Source: Chloroflexia bacterium (lineage in GTDB: Bacteria > Chloroflexota > Chloroflexia > Thermomicrobiales > UBA6265). Taken from it: a stretch of 7,300 nt of DNA. Below the pieces are notes generated by a model, which saw nothing but the letters and a program-made list of their open reading frames with translations, made no database searches and was not told the origin of the DNA. Below, piece by piece: positions 1 to 6,119 of this stretch. Position numbers and translations under genes: made by a program. Numbering within the stretch: position 1 is the first letter of the stretch; each line of letters starts with the position of its first letter. Location: assembly GCA_013696525.1 (NCBI GenBank), contig JACCYK010000019.1, positions 1-7,300 on the forward strand, written 5' to 3'.

Positions 1-178
1 AGTCGGACGTCGTCACTCGTGAACGGTCCGTTAGAATAGAGAATCGCCGACGCTGGCGTCCTCCATACTTGCCGAACCAAGTACCGTGCCGGCGGACTCG
101 GCACCGATTCGATCCGCGACGGCCAAACCGGAACACGAGATTGCCGCCACCCTGTCGCCGAACGACACGGTGAGTTGA
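1..178. other. Upstream flank of recN, no complete gene
   Basis: I find no convincing gene here. Plus frame 1 runs from the window edge to a TAG at 37-39 and could be the last 12 codons of an upstream gene, but it is too short to identify. Plus frame 3 stays open to 171-173, but its translation is arginine- and proline-rich and looks non-coding. The stretch holds an 11-base perfect palindrome (22-32), a TAGAAT -10-like hexamer (32-37) and a six-pair dyad GTGCCG/CGGCAC (86-91 with 99-104). None has a T-tract that would make it a clear terminator. Confidence 0.5.
22..37 (+). promoter_or_regulatory. Candidate recN promoter with overlapping palindrome
   Basis: AACGGTCCGTT at 22-32 is a perfect odd palindrome. 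It runs directly into TAGAAT (32-37), a five-of-six match to the -10 consensus. No good -35 is visible 16-18 bases upstream. A palindrome touching a -10 box upstream of recN would fit a repressor operator, since recN is damage-inducible in several bacteria. It does not match the Bacillus GAAC-N4-GTTC box because the spacing is off by one. The distance to recN is about 140 bases, so this remains a weak call. Confidence 0.25.
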
Positions 179-1966
179 ATGGTTGAATCCCCCATGTTGA
201 CTGAGCTTGCGATCCGTGATTTTGCCATTATCGATGAGCTGCGGATCGAGTTTGGGCCCGGCCTAAATGTCTTAACCGGCGAGACCGGGGCCGGCAAGTC
301 GATCCTGATCGATGCCGTGGGGGCGGTGTTGGGCGACCGGATCGGCGTTGACGTAGTACGTACCGGAGCTTCCTCGGCCTGGGTCGAGGCTAGCTTTGAC
401 ATGGCGTCCATAGGGCCGGAGGTGGGGCTCGACGCGATGCTCGATGAGTTCGGGATCGATGCCGGCGAAACGCTCCTGGTCCTCAGCCGTGAGGTCCACG
501 CGAATGGCCGCACCGTGGCCCGAGTCAACGGCCGCACTGCCACCGTCGGCCTGCTCAGCCGGATCGGTTCCTTGCTGGTCGACGTCCATGGTCAAAGCGA
601 TCACCTGTCGTTGCTTCGACCGCGGGCGCAGTTGGACCTCCTTGATCGCTACGCCGACGTGTTGCTCGAGCGCCAAGAGTTGACCCGGCTCGTCGACGAG
701 CTTCGATCGCTGGAGGCGCGGATCGACGACATCGCCGGGGGCGAACGGGAACGGGCGCGCCAGGTCGATCTCTTGCGGTTCCAGATGGAGGAGATCGCTA
801 GCGCGACCTTGCAACCTGGTGAAGAAGATTTACTTTTAGCGGAACGTGGCGTCTTGGTTAATGCTGAACGTCTGGCAACCGAAGCGGCCACGGTTCACTC
901 CCTGCTCGCGGGCGACGACGATCTCGATCCGGACGCGATCTCGGCCCTGAAGGGACTGCGGCAGGCGGGCGCGATGCTGACCGATGTCGCCTCGATCGAC
1001 AACGCGATGCAGGGTCTGGCGACGCAACTCAACGACATCGTCTTCCTGGTGGAGGACATCTCGGCGGAGACGCGCGCTTATCGCGATCGGATCGAGGCCG
1101 ACCCCGGCCGCCTGGCAAACGTGGAGGAGCGACTTGACAATCTGCGGGGCCTCAAGCGGAAGTATGGCGCTACCATCTCGGAGGTGATCGAATTCGGGGA
1201 AACGGCCGCGGCCGAGCTGGAAGCGCTCACCGGTGAAGGCGCCGACCTCGAAGGCCTCGTGCAGCGAGCGAGACACTACCGCGAAGCCATCGGCGACCTG
1301 GCCGCGGGCTTGTCACGGGCGAGACGGACCGCGAGCGAGACACTGGCGATCGAGGTCGAGACCGCTATGGCTGAGCTCAACATGGGGCGAGCCATCTTTC
1401 GGGTCGAGATCGTGCAGCAGGAGGCGCCTGACGGCATTCCGTCGGCATTGAATGGCGCTAGCGCCAATACGTACGAATATGACGCCACCGGTATCGACCG
1501 GGTTGGGTTCATGATCGCGCCGAACGCGGGCGAAGCGCTGAAGCCGCTTAGCCGCATTGCCTCCGGCGGTGAGACCGCGAGACTCATGTTGGCTTTGAAG
1601 TCGATCCTGTCCCGGGCCGACGCCACACCCACCCTGATCTTCGACGAGGTGGATGTCGGCGTGGGGGGTCGATCCGGCCAGGTCGTTGGCGAAAAGCTGT
1701 GGCATCTGGCGGTGGATCATCAAGTCGTGGTCATCACCCATCTGCCGCAGATTGCCGCCTTCGCGGATCGCCATTTTCGCATTACCAAAGCCGAGCAAGC
1801 GGGCCGGGTCGTTTCCCGGATTGCCCCGATCGTTGACGATGCCCGCGTCGATGAGCTGGCGGCTATGCTTGATGGACTGCCCGTCACGGCCGCGGCTCAG
1901 CAGAGCGCTCGCGAGATGCTGGAACGAGCCGCGACCTGGACCTCGCGGGAAGCGGCCGTCACATAG
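179..1966 (+). CDS. recN: DNA repair protein RecN
   Basis: RecN is an SMC-like cytoplasmic ATPase that acts early in recombinational repair of double-strand breaks, holding or bridging broken ends together with RecA. This copy has the full layout. Walker A GETGAGKS is at residues 34-41, the HGQSDH motif at 137-142, and a long charged middle region of about residues 150-400 fits the coiled-coil arm. The ABC signature SGGE is at 462-465, Walker B with DEVD at 489-492 and the switch histidine in ITHLPQ at 521. At 595 residues it is slightly longer than E. coli (553) or Bacillus (576) RecN. The ATG at 179 has a GGTGAG four bases upstream. Most family members begin like the second ATG at 194 (MLTEL...), so the true start may be there (590 residues). 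The gene appears intact. It is followed after 92 bases by ybaB. Confidence 0.97.
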   Translation: MVESPMLTELAIRDFAIIDELRIEFGPGLNVLTGETGAGKSILIDAVGAVLGDRIGVDVVRTGASSAWVEASFDMASIGPEVGLDAMLDEFGIDAGETLLVLSREVHANGRTVARVNGRTATVGLLSRIGSLLVDVHGQSDHLSLLRPRAQLDLLDRYADVLLERQELTRLVDELRSLEARIDDIAGGERERARQVDLLRFQMEEIASATLQPGEEDLLLAERGVLVNAERLATEAATVHSLLAGDDDLDPDAISALKGLRQAGAMLTDVASIDNAMQGLATQLNDIVFLVEDISAETRAYRDRIEADPGRLANVEERLDNLRGLKRKYGATISEVIEFGETAAAELEALTGEGADLEGLVQRARHYREAIGDLAAGLSRARRTASETLAIEVETAMAELNMGRAIFRVEIVQQEAPDGIPSALNGASANTYEYDATGIDRVGFMIAPNAGEALKPLSRIASGGETARLMLALKSILSRADATPTLIFDEVDVGVGGRSGQVVGEKLWHLAVDHQVVVITHLPQIAAFADRHFRITKAEQAGRVVSRIAPIVDDARVDELAAMLDGLPVTAAAQQSAREMLERAATWTSREAAVT

Positions 1967-2000
1967 CGGATGGTGGACAACGGGTTCGGCTGGAAACCGT

Positions 2001-2009
2001 TGGTATACT
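2001..2009 (+). promoter_or_regulatory. Extended -10 promoter for ybaB
   Basis: TGGTATACT at 2001-2009 is an extended -10 element: TG, one base, then TATACT, five of six to consensus. It lies in the recN-ybaB gap. No convincing -35 is seen at the usual spacing, which extended -10 promoters tolerate. Transcription would start near 2016, leaving a leader of about 43 bases before ybaB. An AACGG/CCGTT dyad (1979-1983 with 1997-2001) abuts the element. The call rests on sequence only. Confidence 0.45.
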
Positions 2010-2058
2010 CCGCGTCAGGCGTATGCCGCCGATGAGCTGTTTACACGGGAGCAATCAG

Positions 2059-2361
2059 ATGTCCGTCAACATGAAGATGATTCAGCAAATGCAAACCCGG
2101 ATGGAGAAGATCCAGCGAGAGCTGGCGGAGACCATCGTCGAAGGGACTTCGGGCGGCGGCGTGGTCAGGGTCCAGGTGACCGGCGCCCGCGAGTTTCATG
2201 GCATCAAGATCGATCCCAGCGCGGTCGATCCCGACGATGTCGAGATGCTGGAAGACCTGATCACGGCGGCGGCGCAGGATGCCATGACGCGGGCGGCGGC
2301 GACGGCGGAAGACAAAATGGGGGCGCTGACCGGCGGCATGAAGATCCCCGGACTCATGTAG
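2059..2361 (+). CDS. YbaB/EbfC family nucleoid-associated protein
   Basis: This is a 100-residue member of the YbaB/EbfC family, small dimeric DNA-binding proteins associated with the nucleoid. An N-terminal helix rich in Met and Gln (residues 1-30) is followed by the family hallmark VEGTSGGGVVRVQVTG. Next comes the KIDPSAVDP-DVEMLEDLI segment and a C-terminal helix with a Gly/Met tail. I place the start at the ATG at 2059 because GGGAG at 2047-2051 lies seven bases upstream and family members start about here. An ATG at 2023 in the same frame would add 12 unsupported residues. In many bacteria this gene sits between dnaX and recR. Here it follows recN instead, still a DNA-repair neighbour. 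The DUF951 gene starts 15 bases after its stop if the GTG at 2377 is used. Probable transcription is from the extended -10 element just upstream. Confidence 0.93.
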   Translation: MSVNMKMIQQMQTRMEKIQRELAETIVEGTSGGGVVRVQVTGAREFHGIKIDPSAVDPDDVEMLEDLITAAAQDAMTRAAATAEDKMGALTGGMKIPGLM

Positions 2362-2376
2362 GCGACACCTCGCCTG

Positions 2377-2676
2377 GTGGACAGCGTGGCGATGAAACCA
2401 CACGGACCAGCGTTGACAACTCCGACGCACTTTACGCTCGGTGACGTGGTGCGGCTGCGGAAGCCGCACCCCTGTGGCGGCTACGACTGGACCGTGGTCC
2501 GGCTTGGGGCGGATATCGGCCTTCGTTGCGCCACGTGTCAACGCAAAGTGCTCCTGCCCCGGCGAACCCTCGAACGGCGGTTGAAGACGTTCCTCTCGCG
2601 GGCCGAGCCGCCGCCTGACGTCAACGAGCCAGCACCGCCGGAGTCCTCGGTGCTCGATATCTCCGAGCGAGCGTAG
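2377..2676 (+). CDS. DUF951 family protein
   Basis: This small protein of 99 residues has no known function. The core, about residues 21-72, matches the DUF951 pattern: [18 protein letters not shown], then [19 protein letters not shown], then a basic stretch [11 protein letters not shown]. His31, Cys33, Cys51 and Cys54 are arranged so that they could hold a metal, giving a zinc-ribbon-like fold. That is my inference. The C-terminal 25 residues are proline- and acid-rich and probably disordered. The start is uncertain: GTG at 2377, ATG at 2392 and even TTG at 2413 would all keep the core, and none has a strong ribosome-binding site. DUF951 genes are typical of Firmicutes and Chloroflexota, which informs the taxonomic guess. 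It lies between ybaB and the MFS gene on the same strand, 13 bases before the latter, so it is probably co-transcribed. Confidence 0.85.
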   Translation: MDSVAMKPHGPALTTPTHFTLGDVVRLRKPHPCGGYDWTVVRLGADIGLRCATCQRKVLLPRRTLERRLKTFLSRAEPPPDVNEPAPPESSVLDISERA

Positions 2677-2689
2677 ACAGGGGATCGGC

Positions 2690-4183
2690 ATGAGTGGCGA
2701 GGCGCGGGCGACTGGTCCGGCGGAGCCCGGCCCGGCAGCGGCGGGCGTGCCGTCAGCGCGCGATTCTGTCGTGGTGCGGCCGTCTTCGGAAGGGTCGTTT
2801 CGCGCCGTCCTTCGCAACGGACCGTTCCTGCGACTCTGGCTCGCCCAGGCTATCTCGCACACCGCGAACAACACCGTGAATTTTGCCCTGCTGCTGCAAA
2901 TTCGCGACATCGTTGAAACCAACCAGATAGCCCAGGCCAACACCGTCATCAGCCTCGTGATCCTGGCGTTTTCCCTTCCTTCGGTCATCTTCGGCCCCTT
3001 GGCCGGGGTCGTGGCCGATCGCATGAACCGCCGGTTGGTGATGGCGGTCGTCAATGCGGCGCGAGCGGTGGCGGTGGTGCTCTTCCTGTTTATTCAGGCC
3101 GGCTGGCCGGTGCCCGCGGTGCTTGGCTCCTACTACGGGGTGACCTTTGTCTTCGGCGCCGTCGGTCAATTCTTCCCGCCCGCGCAGGGGGCGGTGATCC
3201 CCTCGCTCGTCTCCCGCCGCGAGCTGATTAGCGCCAATGCGCTGTTCAACCTGACATTTACCGCGTCGCAGCTGCTCGGGTTTGCAGTGGTCGGCCCGTT
3301 GCTGGCGAAAATCGTGGGCATCGAGGCGATCTTCGTGATCACCGGCGTCTTGTTCATCGCCTGCGCGGCCATGGTGATGACCTTGCCGGACATGCCGGCA
3401 CCGCCAATGCCGATCGGGATTGATGCGCACCCCATGCGCCGGCTCGTGGCCGATGTCCGCGAGGGTCTTGTCTTCATCCTGCGGGACAAGATGCTGATGA
3501 AGGCCATCGCCTATCTGACGCTATCGGCCACCACCTTTTTGATGATTGCCGCGCTCGGTCCGGACTTCATGTCGAGCGTGATTGGGCTTTCGACCGAGGA
3601 TATTGGCTACATCGTGGCGCCGGCGGGGATTGGGGTCGGTCTCGGTGTCGCCCTGGTGCCACGGTTGCTACGGCGGTTCGCCCGCGAGGACGTGATCGAC
3701 TGGGCGATTATCGGGGCCGGGGTGGCGCTCATCTTGATGGCCACGAGCCGGATGCTGTTGGGCGGGCTTATGCCCTCGGCCCAGATACCCGTCGCCCTGG
3801 AAATCGCGGTGGTGGGATTCTTCGCCGCCTTGCTGGGCGCTTGCGATGCCAGCATTATCGTGCCGTCGCAAACCATCCTGCAGGAGCGGTCGCACGAGAG
3901 CATCCGAGCCCGCGTCTACGCGACCTTCTTCACGATCTCGAACACGGTCGCCTTTATTCCGATCTTTTTCGCCGCCGCCGCCGCCGACGTGTTCGGCGTC
4001 GTCGGCGTCCTGGTGGTCGTGGCGGTGTTGCTCGTTGTGGTCGGGATCGTCAGCCTGGTGCGACGGCGGGCGGCCGAGTCGGCCCGCTGGGGCAGGATCC
4101 GGACTCGACATCGCGAGGGACCCGAGGCGTTGTCGGTCGAGCAAGCGGCAGCGCTGGAACGGGTCGATGACCGCGAACCGTAG
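2690..4183 (+). CDS. MFS transporter, probable efflux permease
   Basis: This is a 497-residue major facilitator superfamily protein of the inner membrane, most like the MFS_3/EntS-type exporters, which expel small molecules by proton antiport. The sequence shows about twelve hydrophobic segments in two halves. The conserved loop between helices 2 and 3, PLAGVVADRMNRR (residues 104-116), is the MFS motif A signature. A hydrophilic stretch around residues 235-265 separates the halves. The first 40 or so residues are Ala/Pro-rich and charged, and the last 35 are charged and cytoplasmic. The ATG at 2690 has AGGGGA at 2679-2684 five bases upstream, a good ribosome-binding site. A run of five GCC codons at 3971-3985 encodes consecutive alanines in a late helix. 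Nothing in the sequence or its neighbours reveals the substrate, so a drug-resistance role should not be assumed. The gene converges on the corC-like gene with only 13 bases between stops. Confidence 0.92.
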   Translation: MSGEARATGPAEPGPAAAGVPSARDSVVVRPSSEGSFRAVLRNGPFLRLWLAQAISHTANNTVNFALLLQIRDIVETNQIAQANTVISLVILAFSLPSVIFGPLAGVVADRMNRRLVMAVVNAARAVAVVLFLFIQAGWPVPAVLGSYYGVTFVFGAVGQFFPPAQGAVIPSLVSRRELISANALFNLTFTASQLLGFAVVGPLLAKIVGIEAIFVITGVLFIACAAMVMTLPDMPAPPMPIGIDAHPMRRLVADVREGLVFILRDKMLMKAIAYLTLSATTFLMIAALGPDFMSSVIGLSTEDIGYIVAPAGIGVGLGVALVPRLLRRFAREDVIDWAIIGAGVALILMATSRMLLGGLMPSAQIPVALEIAVVGFFAALLGACDASIIVPSQTILQERSHESIRARVYATFFTISNTVAFIPIFFAAAAADVFGVVGVLVVVAVLLVVVGIVSLVRRRAAESARWGRIRTRHREGPEALSVEQAAALERVDDREP

Positions 4184-4196
4184 GGCGAAGAAGCGC

Positions 4197-4907
4197 TCAT
4201 GCGATCCTCGATGGTGCATCCGGCGTCGATTCTGCCGCGATCGGCGTGGCGAGCACTTTGTCCACGCGATGCCCATCCATATCGATCACCTCGAACGTCC
4301 AACCGGAGGCTGAGAATCGCTCACCCGTGACCGGGATATGACCCAGCGCGGCGAGCACAAATCCGGCCAGAGTGTTACAGCCGTCCCGCGAATCGGGCAG
4401 GTCGTCGAGGTCGAGCCGGTCCGTTGCTTCATCGAACGAGATTGCGCCGTCAATTAACCAGGAGCCATCGGGACGGGCGACCATTGCGACGCCGGCTTGG
4501 CCCGTGGCGCTGGGGATGTCGCCGACGATTGCCTCCAAGCCGTCTTGCAACGAGACCAGCCCGGCCACGCCGCCAAACTCGTCGATGACCAGAGCAATCT
4601 GCTCACGAGATCGACGAAACTGCTCCAGCAACTGGAGCGCCGACATGCTTTCCGGGACAAAGAGCGCCGGGTGGGCCGACGGCTCAACTTCAAATGGTGA
4701 TCCGGTCAGGTAGAGGTTGAGCAGGTCCTTCGCTTGGACCACGCCGACGACGTTGTCGAGGTTCCCTCGGCAGAGGGGAATCCGAGTGTGGCGGGCGTCA
4801 CGGAGCGTCTGGCGCTGGACGTCGTCCGGATCAGCGACGTTAATCCAGACAACATTGGTGCGGGGGGTCATGTGGGCAGCGACTGGATCGTTCGAGAGAT
4901 CGAACAC
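4197..4907 (-). CDS. CorC/HlyC-like protein, C-terminal half (frameshifted gene)
   Basis: This is the CBS-pair and CorC_HlyC portion of a CNNM/CorC family membrane protein whose N-terminal half lies in another frame at 5524-4868. The frame opens upstream of the nominal GTG at 4907 with residues QQKTVEAVFDLSNDPVAAHMTPRT, the family's junction before the CBS domains. A CBS pair follows, with TRIPLCRGNLDNVVGVVQAKDLL and VIDEFGGVAGLVSLQD. The last 80 residues form the CorC_HlyC transporter-associated domain (LAGFVLAALGHIP, then FEVIDMDGHRVDKVL). Family members are implicated in magnesium and cobalt transport or resistance, and the CBS pair is thought to bind adenine nucleotides. The GTG start has no well-spaced ribosome-binding site (GAGG only two bases away), so independent translation is doubtful. 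I read this as the continuation of one broken or mis-sequenced gene. The 236-residue length applies only if the GTG is used. Confidence 0.85.
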   Translation of the reverse strand: MFDLSNDPVAAHMTPRTNVVWINVADPDDVQRQTLRDARHTRIPLCRGNLDNVVGVVQAKDLLNLYLTGSPFEVEPSAHPALFVPESMSALQLLEQFRRSREQIALVIDEFGGVAGLVSLQDGLEAIVGDIPSATGQAGVAMVARPDGSWLIDGAISFDEATDRLDLDDLPDSRDGCNTLAGFVLAALGHIPVTGERFSASGWTFEVIDMDGHRVDKVLATPIAAESTPDAPSRIA

Positions 4908-5524
4908 GGCCTCAACCGTCTTCTGCTGGCGGGCTCGAACACGCCGGCGCGGGCGCCCTGCTCCAACAGGACGCCGATCTCCTCGGCGGTGATCGGGGGG
5001 TCATCTTGCTGCCGAACGCCAAGCAGTCGCAGCACGGCGTCGGTCGACGAGCTGAGCAACCGCTCCAGCGGCGAGCCGACGGCCGCGATCGTGCTCATCG
5101 GCCCGGCGACTCGAGCCGCGATCGCTTCCGGATCGTTGAGCGCGATCCGCTTCGGGACGAGCTCGCCGATGATGAGCGAGAGATACGTGATGACGAGGAC
5201 GACGATGACGAGCCCGATCTGGCTCGCGTATGGCGCCAGTGGTTCGACATTGGCGATGAACGCGGCCAGTGACCGCGCGGCCGTGGCGCCGCCAAAGGCG
5301 CCGGAGAGCACGCCGATCAGCGTAATGCCGATCTGTACCGTCGCCAAGAAGATGTTCGGATCTCGAGTCAGGTTGAGCGCGATCCTGGCGCCGCTTTCGC
5401 CCCGCTCGGCGCGTTGTTGCAAACGGGCCTGGCGGGCGGAGACGATAGCGGTCTCCGACATCGCGAGGATGCCGTTGCCAAGCACGAGTACCAGGATGAG
5501 TACGACCTCGAACCACAGTCCCAA
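4868..5524 (-). CDS. CorC/HlyC-like protein, N-terminal CNNM half (frameshifted gene)
   Basis: This is the membrane half of a CNNM/CorC family protein. The TTG start at 5524 follows GGAAAGG with a seven-base spacer, a clear ribosome-binding site. The protein shows four hydrophobic segments, near residues 5-24, 60-82, 98-122 and 138-160. It also carries the family signatures SETAIVSARQARL and IIGELVPKRIAL of the CNNM (DUF21) domain. Residues up to VFEPA at 195-199 follow the family. After that the frame degenerates into SRRRLRPCSIS and stops at 4868. Adding one base between 4927 and 4928 would restore AEQKTVEAVF and join this to the 4907-4197 frame, giving about 442 residues, the usual size. 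The cause could be a sequencing error or a true one-base deletion. The gene lies 157 bases downstream of the XRE regulator, with its own candidate promoter at 5606-5601. Confidence 0.87.
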   Translation of the reverse strand: MGLWFEVVLILVLVLGNGILAMSETAIVSARQARLQQRAERGESGARIALNLTRDPNIFLATVQIGITLIGVLSGAFGGATAARSLAAFIANVEPLAPYASQIGLVIVVLVITYLSLIIGELVPKRIALNDPEAIAARVAGPMSTIAAVGSPLERLLSSSTDAVLRLLGVRQQDDPPITAEEIGVLLEQGARAGVFEPASRRRLRPCSISRTIQSLPT

Positions 5525-5566
5525 CGAATCGCCTTTCCGGTAATCGGATACGCCGGGCGCCGCGCC

Positions 5567-5594
5567 ACCGGCGGCCGAAGTCGCGGCCGCCGGT
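5567..5594 (-). promoter_or_regulatory. Perfect 11-pair stem-loop in the corC-like leader
   Basis: On the plus strand ACCGGCGGCCG (5567-5577) and CGGCCGCCGGT (5584-5594) are exact reverse complements around a six-base loop, AAGTCG. On the minus strand the structure starts at about +1 of the transcript predicted from the TATACT at 5606-5601. It could be a 5' stabilising stem-loop of the corC-like mRNA. It could also terminate the XRE operon, but there is no U-tract after it, so intrinsic termination is not well supported. Confidence 0.5.
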
Positions 5595-5600
5595 CCGTCG

Positions 5601-5624
5601 AGTATACGGGCAGGTTTAGCCCGT
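5601..5624 (-). promoter_or_regulatory. Candidate corC promoter with dyad in its spacer
   Basis: Read on the minus strand, TATACT occupies 5606-5601, a five-of-six -10 element, about 75 bases ahead of the TTG start. No good -35 lies 17 bases upstream. Immediately upstream is a six-pair dyad, ACGGGC at 5624-5619 and GCCCGT at 5611-5606, whose last base is the first T of the -10. A protein bound to that dyad would block the promoter, so it may be an operator. The XRE gene next door is an obvious but unproven candidate for the binder. Confidence 0.35.
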
Positions 5625-5681
5625 CGCGTGTTTGTCGCGGAGTTACCAACCCTGACTCGGATGGCTGTCGGCGGACAGGGG

Positions 5682-6119
5682 TTAGGAATCGCCGTCTTCT
5701 GGCGGCCACGGGGCGGGAATCACATACCCGAGGGCAGCCGCATGCTCCAGCGCGAGCTCTATGTAGCGGAGCAAGAGGCGGCGGTCGCGCGGTAGCAGGT
5801 TCGCTTGGGAGAGGAGGCGGGAGAGCCGGGTCAGCTCTGGTTCTTCCAACAGGGCGACCGTTTCTTCGGAGAGTAGACCCGCCGCCTGGAGCAGCTCAAG
5901 GCGTTCGGCCGTGGTCGTGACAAGGGCTTCGGCTAGCTCATCGACGAGCTCTCGGCTGACGCCGCGCTCACCTGATTCCAGCCGGCTGATCGTGCTCTTA
6001 CTGCGCCCTATTTGCTTGGCCAGGTCTTGTTGTTTGAGCCGGTGTTGACCACGAAGCTTCGTGAGAACACGACCAAACTCGCTTGCCGTTGCTGGCGCCC
6101 GGCGTTCAGTGTCGCTCAT
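5682..6119 (-). CDS. XRE-family helix-turn-helix transcriptional regulator
   Basis: This is a 145-residue cytoplasmic DNA-binding protein. Residues 15-70 form a Cro/C1-type helix-turn-helix: FGRVLTKLRGQHRLKQQDLA, then KQIGRSKSTISRLESGERG, with recognition-helix residues SKSTISRLE. The C-terminal part is leucine-rich and helical (LLQAAGLLSEE, then SRLLSQANLLPRDRRLLLRYIELALEHA) and ends in a short acidic tail. It probably serves dimerisation, and no ligand-binding or peptidase domain is visible. I chose the ATG at 6119 because it begins a normal XRE N-terminus. Earlier in-frame starts (ATG 6131, ATG 6128, TTG 6170) would translate bases belonging to the upstream gene. There is no ribosome-binding site, and the start overlaps the LtrA-like gene by 14 bases, so translation is probably coupled. 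Its target is unknown. Autoregulation, or control of the corC-like gene, are the natural hypotheses. Confidence 0.85.
   Translation of the reverse strand: MSDTERRAPATASEFGRVLTKLRGQHRLKQQDLAKQIGRSKSTISRLESGERGVSRELVDELAEALVTTTAERLELLQAAGLLSEETVALLEEPELTRLSRLLSQANLLPRDRRLLLRYIELALEHAAALGYVIPAPWPPEDGDS

Noticed and set aside
86..104. GTGCCG/CGGCAC dyad upstream of recN as a terminator of the previous gene
   Set aside because: There are only six pairs with a seven-base loop and no T-tract, and the upstream gene itself is not established.
1653..2444. Plus-strand frame of 263 residues covering the recN end and ybaB
   Set aside because: It is out of frame with both genuine genes and very Arg/Gly-rich in its second half.
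2816..2826. Second copy of the AACGG/CCGTT palindrome inside the MFS gene as an operator
   Set aside because: It is explained by the codons for Asn-Gly-Pro-Phe, lies within coding DNA, and a shared 11-12-mer is expected by chance in a window this size.
2041..3054. Minus-strand open frame of 337 residues spanning ybaB, DUF951 and the MFS start
   Set aside because: It runs antisense to three recognisable genes and their gaps, and its translation is Arg/His/Pro-rich without domains.
3971..3985. GCC trinucleotide repeat as a phase-variable tract
   Set aside because: Five GCC units would change length in whole codons without shifting frame, and an alanine run in a membrane helix is ordinary.
4868..4960. 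Programmed -1 ribosomal frameshift in the corC-like gene
   Set aside because: No X-XXY-YYZ slippery heptamer or obvious downstream structure at the switch point, and the family is not known for recoding. A one-base loss explains it more simply.
4734..5543. Plus-strand open frame of 269 residues across the corC-like gene
   Set aside because: It is Ser/Arg/Thr-rich shadow sequence opposite clear CNNM and CBS coding. Its continuity across the frameshift is a by-product of frame geometry.
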